A stretch of DNA of 64,000 nt, from the NCBI RefSeq assembly GCF_013282215.1, contig NZ_CP048103.1, positions 2,294,001 to 2,358,000 of the forward strand, read 5' to 3'. Origin of the DNA: Kroppenstedtia eburnea. GTDB lineage: Bacteria; Bacillota; Bacilli; Thermoactinomycetales; DSM-45169. The notes under the pieces are model-generated. The model made no database searches. It was not told where the DNA came from and saw only the letters and a list, made by a program, of their open reading frames with translations. The translations under genes and the position numbers were made by a program. This document shows, piece after piece, positions 44,573-53,614 of the stretch. How positions within the stretch are numbered: position 1 is the first letter of the stretch; the number at the start of each line of letters is the position of its first letter.

Positions 44573-45304
44573 TCACGTCTCCGCCAGCAGATCCGTCAGC
44601 AGGTCCACTTTGTCGGTGATGATGGCGTCCACACCCAGTTCGATCAGTCTGCCCATCACCCGGGCCTGATTGACTGTGAAGGGGCGAAGGGACAACCCTT
44701 GCTCCCGGCACCCCCTCACCAGCTCCTCCGTCACCGTGGGCCAATAGGGGTGAACAGATGACGCCCCCGCCCAAGCGGCATAATTCCACGGTTCGATGAG
44801 ATGGGCCATATACAGAAGGGCCGTATCCGTCTCCGGTTGTTTTTCCTTGATTCGCCGCAGACTGTAATGATTGAAGGAGGAGTAGACCGTCTTCTGTGAA
44901 AGGCCGAACCGGGAAATCACTTCCAGCACCTTCTCCTCCAATCCGGGATACGGAAACTTATTGTTCTTCAACTCAATATTCAACCACAGCTTCTGATCAG
45001 CAACCAACTCCAGCACCTCATGGAGCAAGGGAATTTTCTCCCCGGCAAACTCTTTTCCGAAGCGACTGCCGGCATCCAGACGGCGGAGCTCCTCCAGAGT
45101 CAGTTCCCTCACTTTTCCCTTGCCGTCGGTGGTTCGGTTCACTGTTTCATCGTGAATGACCACGACTTCCCCGTCCTTGGAAAGGTGCACATCCAACTCC
45201 AAACCGTCCGCTCCAGCCTCCGCCGCCCGCCGAAAGGCGGCCATGGTGTTTTCCGGAGCCACGGCAGAAAATCCGCGATGGGCAAAAATACGTATGGAGT
45301 CCAT
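44573..45304 (-). CDS. Glycerophosphodiester phosphodiesterase
   Basis: Hydrolyses glycerophosphodiesters to glycerol-3-phosphate. The 243-residue GDPD TIM barrel has FAHRGFSAVAPENTMAAF and GADGLELDVHLSKDGEVVVIHDETVNRTTDGKG (active-site His and metal ligands), and ends with FTVNQARVMGRLIELGVDAIITDKVD. No signal peptide, so probably cytoplasmic. Start ATG 45304 behind AAAGGA. Confidence 0.92.
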   Translation of the reverse strand: MDSIRIFAHRGFSAVAPENTMAAFRRAAEAGADGLELDVHLSKDGEVVVIHDETVNRTTDGKGKVRELTLEELRRLDAGSRFGKEFAGEKIPLLHEVLELVADQKLWLNIELKNNKFPYPGLEEKVLEVISRFGLSQKTVYSSFNHYSLRRIKEKQPETDTALLYMAHLIEPWNYAAWAGASSVHPYWPTVTEELVRGCREQGLSLRPFTVNQARVMGRLIELGVDAIITDKVDLLTDLLAET

Positions 45305-45389
45305 ATCCAGTCCTTTCTTGAAAGCATCCACTGATAAAGTTTGCAATCCGGGCGCTATTCAGAGATCCATCCGGGAAACCCCTTCTCCC

Positions 45390-45704
45390 CAGGGTTGTCA
45401 ATTAACCAGAAAATGGGCGGTGGAAGGGAGTCGTGTGCTGCCAAAACGACCTTTGCCATCCTACCCAGCGGAGAATCTGGAGGGAGGGGCGTTTAGGGGC
45501 AACATTCTTCCTTGTGATACATCCGAAAGGCTTTGCCCCTGCCCCGACCGGAAGATTCGGAGCGGCCAGTCATTACTTCCTTGCAGGATGGCATAGCACG
45601 ACCGGGGAGGAACGACCCCAGGCGCGACTTGTGCCCTATGGGTGCAACCGGAGCGTGGTAGAACACGATCTTCCAACCCAAAATACGGCTAATCAACACG
45701 CCTG
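45390..45704. mobile_element. MITE-like element K1 (315 bp, non-coding)
   Basis: Ends are CAGGGTTGTCAATTA (left) and, read inward from the right, CAGGCGTGTTGATTA. Interior segments such as GGCGTTTAGGGGCAACATTC and GAAGATTCGGAGCGGCCAGT recur at 60514-60821. It carries an extra module of about 50 bases (45593-45645) that the other copy lacks. No credible ORF. Fills most of the gdpD-FAH gap (45305-45722). Confidence 0.8.
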
Positions 45705-45722
45705 CCTTCTCCCTTTTCCTTC

Positions 45723-46478
45723 TCAGCCCTCAACCCGGTTGGTGAGAGATCCGATCCCCTCGATCTCCACCTGAACTTCATCTCCGGGACGGAGTGGCGA
45801 CACCCCGCTCGGTGTGCCGGTCAGGATCACATCCCCCGGCTCCAGGGGAAAGACGGCGGAGATCGCCTCCACCAGGACGGGGACGGGAAAAATCATCTCT
45901 TCCGTCCGACCATCCTGGCGGACCTCCCCGTTCACCGTCAAGCGGACGCTGAGGTTGGAAGGATCCAGATCCGTTTCAATCCACGGTCCCAGGGGTTTAA
46001 AGGTGTCGAAGGATTTGGCCCGGGTGTATTGACCGTCCTTCTTCTGAAGGATCCGGTTGGAAACATCGTTTCCGCAAGTATAACCGAAGATATACTCCTT
46101 TGCACGATCCCGGGGAATCCCTTTGCCTCTTTTACCGATCACCACCGCCAGCTCCGCTTCGTGGTCGATCCGGTCTTCCAGGTTGGGCAGCCGGATGATC
46201 TCTCCCGGTCCGATCACCGCCGTCGGCGATGCGAGAAACATCAGAGGCTCCTCGGGAACCGGTTTTCCTCCTTCGGCGGCATGAGCCGCATAGTTACGGC
46301 CGATCAAAATCAGTTTGTTGGGATCCAGCGGGCTCAACAGCCGGACTTCATCCCGGGGAATCTCTTCCGTGCAAATCGTGAAGGAACCGAACAAGCTCCC
46401 TTTCAGGGGTTGGATTCGATCTCCCTTCAAGACTCCGTAACCGGTTTCCCCTTCCTTTTCGTAACGAAGAATTTTCAA
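45723..46478 (-). CDS. Fumarylacetoacetate hydrolase (FAH) family protein
   Basis: 251 residues with the FAH catalytic core: LIGRNYAAHAAEGG, DHEAELAVVIGKRGKGIPRDRA (metal-binding Glu/Asp), YTCGNDVSNR and GDVILTGTPSGVSPLRPGDEV. Family enzymes cleave or decarboxylate acylpyruvates and related diketo acids, including oxaloacetate decarboxylases. The start is TTG 46478, eight bases after GGGAGG; the ORF is open further upstream into repeat copy G. Single gene bracketed by repeats. Confidence 0.88.
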   Translation of the reverse strand: MKILRYEKEGETGYGVLKGDRIQPLKGSLFGSFTICTEEIPRDEVRLLSPLDPNKLILIGRNYAAHAAEGGKPVPEEPLMFLASPTAVIGPGEIIRLPNLEDRIDHEAELAVVIGKRGKGIPRDRAKEYIFGYTCGNDVSNRILQKKDGQYTRAKSFDTFKPLGPWIETDLDPSNLSVRLTVNGEVRQDGRTEEMIFPVPVLVEAISAVFPLEPGDVILTGTPSGVSPLRPGDEVQVEIEGIGSLTNRVEG

Positions 46479-46505
46479 CGTCTTTCCCTCCCCGAACTCA
46501 TCTTT

Positions 46506-46675
46506 TAGGGCGTGTCTGATAAATCTATAGCGTTGGCCGGGCCGGTCGGGATGGGGTTTCACATTCCATTCCGTTGTTCTTACGAGCCAAAGTCACTCCA
46601 TGTGAAACCCAACCCTCCCTCTTTTCTCTCACGTACTCCCATTCCTCGGAAACTTGAATTACCAGACACACCCTA
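46506..46675. repeat. Palindromic repeat element, copy G (complete, type 2 ends)
   Basis: 170 bp with inverted ends TAGGGCGTGTCTGATAAAT and, from the right, TTAGGGTGTGTCTGGTAATTC. The shared core has arms GGGTTTCACAT / ATGTGAAACCC. The only copy with both type 2 ends intact. Lies between pepA and the FAH gene. Confidence 0.82.
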
Positions 46676-46735
46676 ATAGTGAATAAAAGGGAGACGTCCG
46701 TGCCGGTTGGCGGGACGCCCCTGATTGAGAATGGA

Positions 46736-48241
46736 TCATTTCACTTGACCGTCAAAGCGCATCGCCAACTGGGCCAAGGTCCGGACGGCCACGCCGGTGG
46801 AGCCTTTGGGATGGATGCCGCTCTCTTTTTTCGATTCCGCCGTCCCTGCGATATCCAGATGAACCCAAGGGGTCTCCTCTGCGAAATGTTTCAGGAACAT
46901 CCCGCCCTGAATGGAACCGGCAGGGGCTCCTCCTTCATTTTTCAGATCGGCCACTTCACTTTTCAGGTATTCCCCGTATTCTTCAAACATGGGCAGCTCC
47001 CACATCTTTTCTCCGGCCACCCGGGCGGCGGCCTTCACCTCTTCCGCCCATTTCTCATCATTGGTCATCAGACCGGTGGCGGCGTATCCCAGCGCCACGA
47101 TCACTGCGCCGGTCAAGGTGGCCACATTGACCAGGGAAGTGGCTCCCAGACGGCGGGCATATGCCAGTCCGTCAGCCAGGATCAGACGGCCTTCCGCGTC
47201 GGTGTGCTGGATTTCGATCGTCTTCCCACTGAAGGAAGAGATGACATCCCCCGGCCGGTAACCGTTGCCGTTGATCATATTTTCACAGGTGGGAATGACG
47301 GCGGTCACGTTGCAATGAGGCTTCAGGGCTCCGATGGCCTGCATCGCTCCCAGCACGGCGGCGGCACCCGCCATATCCCCCTTCATCTCCTCCATGCCCC
47401 GTCCCGGTTTCACCTGGATGCCGCCGGAATCAAAAGTGACTCCTTTGCCCACCCATCCGAGAATCTCCTTGGATTCCGGCGCTCCCCGGTAATGGAGCAC
47501 AATCATGCGCGGCGCCTCCGCGCTGGCCCTGGAAACGGCGAGGAGTGCATCCATGCCCAGCTCATTCAGCTTTTGTTCATCCAAAACCTCCGCCTCAATC
47601 CCATATCGATCCGCGATTTCCAAGGCCCGCTCCGCCAGGATGGAGGGGGTCAGTTTATTTGCCGGTTCATGGGTGAGGTCCCGGGCGGTGTTGGTGGCGG
47701 CGGCAAAGACACGTCCCCGTTCGATGCCGGCTGCAAAAGCGGAATCGGTCACCCCCGGCATCGCCAACCAGACCGTGTCAAGGGATCCGTCCTCCTGTTG
47801 TTCTTCTTTATATCCTCGATAGCGATAAACGCCCAACTCAAACCCTTCCACCACCGCCTGCACCAAATCAGCCGGGTTCCATCGGTTGTTCAATGTCGGG
47901 GAACAGGCGACCGTCAGCTGTTTGACCCCGGCGGCCCGCGCTTTGCGGGCGGCGATGGCCATCCCGTTCTTCACCTTGTCCAAATCCAGCTCCCCGCCCT
48001 TGCCCAGCCCCAACACCAGGAGCCGTTTGGCGGGGATCTTTCCCCAATTGTGGATGAGCGTCACTTCCCCGTGCTTCCCCGTGATCTCCCCCTCTGTCAC
48101 CAGTCCGGAAATCCGGTGATCCAAGGCTTCATCCACCTCTCGGGTGCAGCCCTGCAAGGCCTCTTCTCCCTGGGTATGAACCACCAACAAACAGTCCGTC
48201 ACCAACGAAGCCAACGCTTCCCCGGTCACTTTCCACTCCAT
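46736..48241 (-). CDS. pepA: Leucyl aminopeptidase (M17, PepA type)
   Basis: A dizinc cytosolic aminopeptidase of 501 residues. The C-terminal catalytic domain shows GKGVTFDSGGIQVKPG, MKGDMAGAAAVLGAM and NTDAEGRLILADGLAYA (the family signature with metal ligands), plus the VNVATLTGAVIVALG segment. Start ATG 48241 behind GGGAGGG; 23 upstream codons lack support. Likely role: peptide turnover. Confidence 0.95.
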   Translation of the reverse strand: MEWKVTGEALASLVTDCLLVVHTQGEEALQGCTREVDEALDHRISGLVTEGEITGKHGEVTLIHNWGKIPAKRLLVLGLGKGGELDLDKVKNGMAIAARKARAAGVKQLTVACSPTLNNRWNPADLVQAVVEGFELGVYRYRGYKEEQQEDGSLDTVWLAMPGVTDSAFAAGIERGRVFAAATNTARDLTHEPANKLTPSILAERALEIADRYGIEAEVLDEQKLNELGMDALLAVSRASAEAPRMIVLHYRGAPESKEILGWVGKGVTFDSGGIQVKPGRGMEEMKGDMAGAAAVLGAMQAIGALKPHCNVTAVIPTCENMINGNGYRPGDVISSFSGKTIEIQHTDAEGRLILADGLAYARRLGATSLVNVATLTGAVIVALGYAATGLMTNDEKWAEEVKAAARVAGEKMWELPMFEEYGEYLKSEVADLKNEGGAPAGSIQGGMFLKHFAEETPWVHLDIAGTAESKKESGIHPKGSTGVAVRTLAQLAMRFDGQVK

Positions 48242-48289
48242 AGGAATCCCTCCCGCATCTTTGTTTATTCCGCGGATTAAATGCATAAT

Positions 48290-48326
48290 AAAAAAGTGCA
48301 TCTTCCACATGAAGACACACTTTTTT
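48290..48326 (-). terminator. Intrinsic terminator upstream of pepA
   Basis: AAAAAAGTG and CACTTTTTT with an inner CTTC/GAAG pairing; the minus strand ends in a T tract. It ends the small gene at 48376-48567. Confidence 0.7.
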
Positions 48327-48375
48327 CTTCGACAACGACTGGTGAGGTTCCTCTTTATTAAATTGCTTTATTTTT

Positions 48376-48567
48376 TTACAAGGCTTCCAACATCATCATT
48401 TCCCGGCGAAGTTCCCGCAGACGGGATTTGCACTGATCCACCAGGTGGGGATTGTTTTCAACCATCGCCTCATGCAACAGGGCCAGCTCGTAATCCAACT
48501 CGAGACGGAGGACAGGGATCCGCTTTTCCGGCTCCCGACAACGATAGGCCTTGATCACATCTTCCAT
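48376..48567 (-). CDS. Small helical protein of unknown function
   Basis: 63 residues, MEDVIKAYRCREPEKRIPVL..., predicted as two amphipathic helices, the second LVDQCKSRLRELRREMMMLEAL. It has the size and helical-hairpin look of Spo0E-type regulators but lacks their SxxxD motif, so no function is assigned. A GTG two codons upstream (48573) sits better behind AGGGG and may be the start. A terminator follows. Confidence 0.6.
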   Translation of the reverse strand: MEDVIKAYRCREPEKRIPVLRLELDYELALLHEAMVENNPHLVDQCKSRLRELRREMMMLEAL

Positions 48568-48844
48568 GGTCACGCTGCACCCCTTTTTAGGTTGGTAATT
48601 GTTTGAACTTCCCACCACCCGGGCTGATGGGAGCTTCACCGATGTCCAACATTTGGCATCCGCTACAGGATGCCCGCTTCCATCTGTAAATAAACCCGTC
48701 CCTTTTATCGAATATTTTTTCTAATCAATTTACGCAACGAAACCGTTTTAGGTCACGGTATTCGCACACCTGCCGGCCTTTGGTTTCTTGTTCATTGTGT
48801 TAATATAGATTTGGACAAAGGGTGGCGAAAGGATGGATTCGTAA

Positions 48845-49471
48845 ATGAAAGGATTTGAGGACAGGGATTTCGATGTATTCACCATCGACGGCTTGGAACC
48901 CCGGATGGAGGGATTGAAAGAGAGGATCCGCCCCAAATTGGAGTCAATCGGAGAGACCATCGCTCCCTCTCTCTCCCGCCTGACCGGGGAAGAGATGTAC
49001 ATCCATGTGGCGAAACATGCCCGGCGGACAGTACATCCTCCCGATGAGACCTGGGTGGCCTGGTCCCCGCAAAAAAAGGGGTATAAATCCCAACCCCACT
49101 TTCAGGTGGGAATCCGGGAGACCGGACTCTTTGCCATGTTTGCCCTGATCTATGAATATCCCGACAAACCGGGATTCGCCCAAAACCTTTTGGAACAGCT
49201 GGATGAAATTCTTCCCGGTCTCCCCTCTGATTTTGTCCTTTCCCGGGATCACACCCGCCCCGAGGTCGACCCCCTGAGCGAACTGGGTCGGGAAGGGATG
49301 AAAGCGGCGCTGGAGCGACTCCGGAACGTGAAAAAGGCCGAATTTCTTTGTGGTCGGGTATGGAACCGGGAGGATCCGAGGGTACATGACCCTTCCCGGT
49401 TGGAAGAGATGATCCGGGAGACCTTTTCTTCACTGGAACACCTGTACCGCCTTGCCCGACTCTCCCATTGA
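48845..49471 (+). CDS. yktB: DUF1054 protein (YktB / UPF0637)
   Basis: 208 residues, alpha/beta, starting MKGFEDRDFDVFTIDGLEPRM and with MYIHVAKHARRTVHPPDETWVAW, matching YktB over its length. Function unknown. Located immediately upstream of speA, as yktB and speA are neighbours in B. subtilis. ATG start; the region 48568-48844 upstream shows no other gene. Confidence 0.85.
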   Translation: MKGFEDRDFDVFTIDGLEPRMEGLKERIRPKLESIGETIAPSLSRLTGEEMYIHVAKHARRTVHPPDETWVAWSPQKKGYKSQPHFQVGIRETGLFAMFALIYEYPDKPGFAQNLLEQLDEILPGLPSDFVLSRDHTRPEVDPLSELGREGMKAALERLRNVKKAEFLCGRVWNREDPRVHDPSRLEEMIRETFSSLEHLYRLARLSH

Positions 49472-49488
49472 ACCAGCCTGATCCGTCT

Positions 49489-49514
49489 CCTTCCCCTTCC
49501 GGGAAGGTTTTTTT
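49489..49514 (+). terminator. Intrinsic terminator after yktB
   Basis: CCTTCCC-CTTCC-GGGAAGG followed by seven T residues. Confidence 0.85.
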
Positions 49515-49543
49515 GTTTCCCCTTTCTAAATCCCGGTCCGATC

Positions 49544-49552
49544 TGCTATACT
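49544..49552 (+). promoter_or_regulatory. Extended -10 promoter of speA
   Basis: TGC-TATACT lies about 40 bases upstream of the speA start codon, just after the yktB terminator; TTCTAA at 17 bases is a weak -35. Confidence 0.5.
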
Positions 49553-49590
49553 GTGCCTCATGGAATTTTGTTCAGAAAGGTAGAACCGCC

Positions 49591-51051
49591 GTGTCCAAAC
49601 AAGCACATGCTCCCTTATTCACCTGTCTCGAAAAACACGCGATGAGAGATCCCCTTCAGTTTCATATTCCCGGACACAAAAAAGGGAAAGGAATGGACCC
49701 CGAATTTCGCCGATTCATGGGGGATCAAGCCTTATCCATCGATTTGATCAATATTGAACCCCTGGATGATCTGCATCATCCCCACGGTGTCATCCGGGAA
49801 GCTCAGGATCTGGCGGCGGAAGCCTTCGGTGCCGATCACACCTTCTTCTCCGTACAAGGGACCAGCGGCGCCATTATGACGATGGTGATGTCTGTCTGCA
49901 GTCCCGGAGATAAGATCATTGTTCCCCGGAATGTTCATAAATCGGTTCTCTCCGCCTTGATCTTGGCGGGAGGACACCCGGTCTTTGTTCATCCGGTCAT
50001 GGATGAAGTGCTGGGAATCGCCCACGGGGTCACCCGGCAAGGGGTGGAAAAAGCCCTCCACCTTCATCCCGATGCCAAGGCGGTCTTGTTGATCAATCCC
50101 ACATACTTCGGGATCGCCTGTCATCTGGAAGAAATCGTGGACTTGGCCCATTCCCGGGGGATTCCCGTCCTGGTGGATGAGGCCCACGGGGTGCATACCC
50201 ATTTCCATAAGGCTTTACCATTGTCCGCCATGCAAGCCGGGGCTGACATGGCCGCCACCAGTGTACACAAACTCGGCGGATCCCTCACCCAGAGTTCGGT
50301 GTTGAATGTCCGGGAAGGTTTGATCAACCCCCGCCGGGTGCAATCGATTATCAGTATGCTGACCACCACTTCCACTTCCTACCTTCTTCTCGCTTCCCTG
50401 GACACGGCCCGGCGTTACCTTGCCACCCAAGGAGAAGAACGGATCGGGGATGCATTGCGGCTGGCCGATTTCGCCAGAAGGAGAATCAATGAAATCCCCG
50501 GACTCCGTTGTGTCGGCCGGGAAATCCTCGGCGGCGAAGCCACCTATGCCATGGATGAAACCAAGTTGATCATCCATTTGCACAGTCTGGGCATCACCGG
50601 CTACGATGCGGAAACCCGGCTCCGGGAACAGTGGAACATCGAGGTGGAATTGTCTGACCTGTATAACATCCTGTGTCTGATCACCCCCGGAGATTCCGAT
50701 GACTCCATCCACAGGTTGGTGGAAGCACTGGAGGGATTATCCCGGGAATTTTACACCGGGGGGCAAGGTCGTGTCGACGCGGTCCGGGTTCCGGAAATTC
50801 CCGTGCTGGCTGTCTCTCCCCGGGATGCCTTCTATGGAGAAACCGTCCCGGTCCCCTTTCCCGAATCCGCCGGCCGCATCATCGCAGAGTTTATCATGAT
50901 CTATCCCCCGGGGATTCCCGTCTTGCTTCCCGGAGAGCGGATCACGCAGGAAAACATCGAGTATATCATCGAACACCGGGACGCCGGCCTGCCTGTGCAG
51001 GGACCGGAAGATCCGGAGATCCGCATGGTCCGGGTGTTGAGAGAGTTTTAA
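49591..51051 (+). CDS. speA: Arginine decarboxylase (PLP-dependent, fold type I)
   Basis: First step of agmatine/spermidine synthesis. The 486 residues belong to the Orn/Lys/Arg decarboxylase group I: FHIPGHKKGKGM, FSVQGTSGAIMTMVMSVC, VDEAHGVHTHFH, then ATSVHKLGGSLTQSSVL with the PLP Lys, and the C-terminal YPPGIPVLLPGE. The start is GTG 49591 behind AGAAAGG. Lysine decarboxylase activity cannot be excluded by sequence; the yktB neighbour favours SpeA. Confidence 0.92.
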   Translation: MSKQAHAPLFTCLEKHAMRDPLQFHIPGHKKGKGMDPEFRRFMGDQALSIDLINIEPLDDLHHPHGVIREAQDLAAEAFGADHTFFSVQGTSGAIMTMVMSVCSPGDKIIVPRNVHKSVLSALILAGGHPVFVHPVMDEVLGIAHGVTRQGVEKALHLHPDAKAVLLINPTYFGIACHLEEIVDLAHSRGIPVLVDEAHGVHTHFHKALPLSAMQAGADMAATSVHKLGGSLTQSSVLNVREGLINPRRVQSIISMLTTTSTSYLLLASLDTARRYLATQGEERIGDALRLADFARRRINEIPGLRCVGREILGGEATYAMDETKLIIHLHSLGITGYDAETRLREQWNIEVELSDLYNILCLITPGDSDDSIHRLVEALEGLSREFYTGGQGRVDAVRVPEIPVLAVSPRDAFYGETVPVPFPESAGRIIAEFIMIYPPGIPVLLPGERITQENIEYIIEHRDAGLPVQGPEDPEIRMVRVLREF

Positions 51052-51054
51052 AAG

Positions 51055-51093
51055 AAAAAAGCGGGCGGGAAGAAATCCCCGACCCGCTTTTTT
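51055..51093. terminator. Bidirectional terminator between speA and the HAD gene
   Basis: AAAAAAGCGGG pairs with CCCGCTTTTTT around an inner CGGG/CCCG hairpin. T-runs on both strands. Confidence 0.85.
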
Positions 51094-51877
51094 ATCTGGA
51101 CTTCAGATCAGGCACTCCGGCGATACTGTCCAGGATATGATCCGGCTGCCAGGGACTTCTCTCCGCCTCCCGGCGGGTGCTGATCCCAGTCAAAACCAAT
51201 GCCGATCCCATGCCGTTCTCCCGGGCCATCCGGATGTCCGTTTCCAACCGGTCTCCCACCATCCAACAGGCCGCCGCTTTCATACCCAGCTGCCGAAGGG
51301 CGGCTTGAGCCATCAGGGGGGAGGGTTTGCCCACCACCCGGTCCACCCGTTGACCGGTCACGGCTTCCACCGCACCGATCAAAGCGGCGGTGTCCGGCAG
51401 CTCCCCCCCGTCCACGGGACAGGTCCGATCCGGATTGGAGGCGACTATTTCCGCCCCTCGCTTCCATGCCTGAAACACCCGATCCAGTTTGTCATAAGTG
51501 AATCCCCGGTCCCAAGACAATAACACATAGCGGGCCTCCACCGGTTCCTCCGTCAACCATATCCCGTGTTTCAACAACTCCTCTTGGATCGGCTCCTCGC
51601 CGACCACCAACACCTTCTCCCCGGAACGGCAAATCCTTTGAAAATATCGGGCGGTCACCAGAGAAGAGTTGATCACCTCCCCCAGCTTGGCGGGGATGCC
51701 CATCCGTCGCAGTTTGCTCACATAATCCTCCCGACGGGCAATCGGTTTGTTGGAAAGAAAGAGTACCCGATCCCCCCTCGCCCGCAGAGCCCGGATCGCC
51801 GCATCCGCCCCCGGCACAGGATGTTCCCCGAGATACACCGTTCCATCCAGATCAAAAATATATCCCCTCGGTTTCAT
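51092..51877 (-). CDS. HAD-IIA family phosphatase (NagD/YutF-like)
   Basis: 261 residues. HAD motif I is FDLDGTVYLGEHPVPGA; motif II LFLSNKP; motif III/IV VGKPSPLMAQAAL and MVGDRLETDIRMARENG. The C2 cap domain defines the NagD/4-nitrophenylphosphatase group, which dephosphorylates small sugar or other organophosphates. It follows the ABC permease gene after 18 bases, so it probably acts on the imported compound. Confidence 0.88.
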   Translation of the reverse strand: MKPRGYIFDLDGTVYLGEHPVPGADAAIRALRARGDRVLFLSNKPIARREDYVSKLRRMGIPAKLGEVINSSLVTARYFQRICRSGEKVLVVGEEPIQEELLKHGIWLTEEPVEARYVLLSWDRGFTYDKLDRVFQAWKRGAEIVASNPDRTCPVDGGELPDTAALIGAVEAVTGQRVDRVVGKPSPLMAQAALRQLGMKAAACWMVGDRLETDIRMARENGMGSALVLTGISTRREAERSPWQPDHILDSIAGVPDLKSR

Positions 51878-51895
51878 CCTCCCCTCCCCCTCACC

Positions 51896-53614
51896 TCAGT
51901 AGAGTTGGTCCCGCGTCAGCTTCCCGGCGAAGTTTTGCAGGAGGATGACCAGGACGATGATCACGATGGACATGGCGGAGGCTGTGTAAAACTCCCCGCG
52001 CAGCAGATTCTGAAAAACAGCCAAACTCATCGGTGCCCAGTCTGTCGGTGCCATCAGGATGGAGATGCTGGTCTCCTTGATCACCGTCACAAAAACAAGG
52101 ATCCCGCCGGCGATAATCCCCGGCAACATCAACGGCCCGACCACGGTGACCATGGTCATGAAGGGAGAGGCCCCGAGACTGACCGATGCCTCCTCCACAT
52201 CGCGCCGGATCGCCATCATCGTCCCCATGGTGGAGCGAATCATATAAGGCATCCGCCGGATCGTGTAGGCGATCACCAACAGAATCCCTGTCCCCGTCAA
52301 TCGTAACGGCGGAGTGTTGAAGGTTTGGATCAGGGCGATCCCCAATGCAATTCCCGGCACCACCAACGGAATCGACGAAAGCCAATCCAGGGAGACCGAC
52401 CCTCTCCGCACCACAAACCAGGAGACAAATACAGCGATCACCACACTGAGCAACAAAGCTCCCATCGCCAGGATCAGACTGTTGAGAATATTGCCGGAAG
52501 AGGTGCTGAAGAGAGCGGTGTAGTGCTTCAATGTATAACCGTCGGGGAGTGCATGATGCCCCCAGGTGGTGGCGATGGAAGAAAGGAAGATGGATCCCAC
52601 CGCCAGCAGGGGAACCAGGAGAACGAGCAGAGTGTACAAAGAGAGAAACCGGTTCAATCCCTTCCCTTTGACCCTCCCGGACCCCGTCGGCTTTCCCGAG
52701 ATGGTGCCGTACTCCTTTCCGCGGATCACCCACCGTTGCAACCAGAAGAAAAGTGCCGCCACTCCCACCATCACCACCGTCAGGATGGCAGACCCCGTCC
52801 AATTGAAAAAACCGGCAATCTCCCGGTAAGCTTCCACCACAATCAGGTTCAAGTTCTTGGGAGCCATGATGATCGGGGTTCCAAAATCGGAGAAACTGAT
52901 GGTGAACACCAGCAGCATACTGGATAAAATCCCCGGACCCGCCAACGGAAGAGTCACCCCGAGGAAGGTGAACCATCCTTTCGCCCCCAGGTTGCGGGAA
53001 GCCTCTTCCAGCGCGGAGTCGCCGGCACGGAAGGCCGCCACCATCGGCCACAGGGCATAGGGGAAGAAGAAGAAGACCTGAACCAGGATAATTCCCAGCA
53101 TCGACTGGACTTCAAACAGGACTCCCTCCCCGCCCAGGGCCCGCCACAGGTGATTCACCCACCCCGTCTGTCCGAACATCAGCATAAATGCATAGGAGGA
53201 GATGAAGGTCGGCATCACCAGAGGAACCGTGGCCAGCGCGGCAAAAGTTTTTTTAAAGGGCATATCGGTGCGGGCGAAGGCATAGGCCATCGGCAGACAC
53301 AACAGCGTCACACACAGGGAAACCCCCGCGGCCAGTTTGAGACTGTTCATGAGCGCTGACAGATAACGTGAATCTTGCCAGAGATCCCGATACCCCGTCA
53401 GGGAAAAGTTGGAGAGTTTCTCCAGTGTCGCCGCCCGGATCTGGGGATCCACCAGACTCCCCGGAAGATTGATCGGCTCCCCGACAAAACTGACCAACAG
53501 AATGGATACCAGGGGAAGGATGAGGAAAATCATAAAAAACAGGAGGATGAGTAGTTTCAAAATCCCCAGGCCGCTCCATTTTCCAATCTTCTCTCTCACT
53601 TTCCCCGCCCTCAC
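51896..53614 (-). CDS. ABC transporter permease (fused double BPD_transp_1, FbpB/AfuB/PhnU type)
   Basis: 572 residues with about twelve membrane helices in two repeated halves, each with an EAA loop (first ALEEASRNLGAKGWFTFLGVTLPL, second DVEEASVSLGASPFMTMVTVVGPL). Such fused permeases serve iron(III), phosphonate, sugar-phosphate and related importers. GTG start overlapping the ATPase stop by four bases. Fits the binding protein and ATPase upstream. Confidence 0.9.
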   Translation of the reverse strand: MRAGKVREKIGKWSGLGILKLLILLFFMIFLILPLVSILLVSFVGEPINLPGSLVDPQIRAATLEKLSNFSLTGYRDLWQDSRYLSALMNSLKLAAGVSLCVTLLCLPMAYAFARTDMPFKKTFAALATVPLVMPTFISSYAFMLMFGQTGWVNHLWRALGGEGVLFEVQSMLGIILVQVFFFFPYALWPMVAAFRAGDSALEEASRNLGAKGWFTFLGVTLPLAGPGILSSMLLVFTISFSDFGTPIIMAPKNLNLIVVEAYREIAGFFNWTGSAILTVVMVGVAALFFWLQRWVIRGKEYGTISGKPTGSGRVKGKGLNRFLSLYTLLVLLVPLLAVGSIFLSSIATTWGHHALPDGYTLKHYTALFSTSSGNILNSLILAMGALLLSVVIAVFVSWFVVRRGSVSLDWLSSIPLVVPGIALGIALIQTFNTPPLRLTGTGILLVIAYTIRRMPYMIRSTMGTMMAIRRDVEEASVSLGASPFMTMVTVVGPLMLPGIIAGGILVFVTVIKETSISILMAPTDWAPMSLAVFQNLLRGEFYTASAMSIVIIVLVILLQNFAGKLTRDQLY

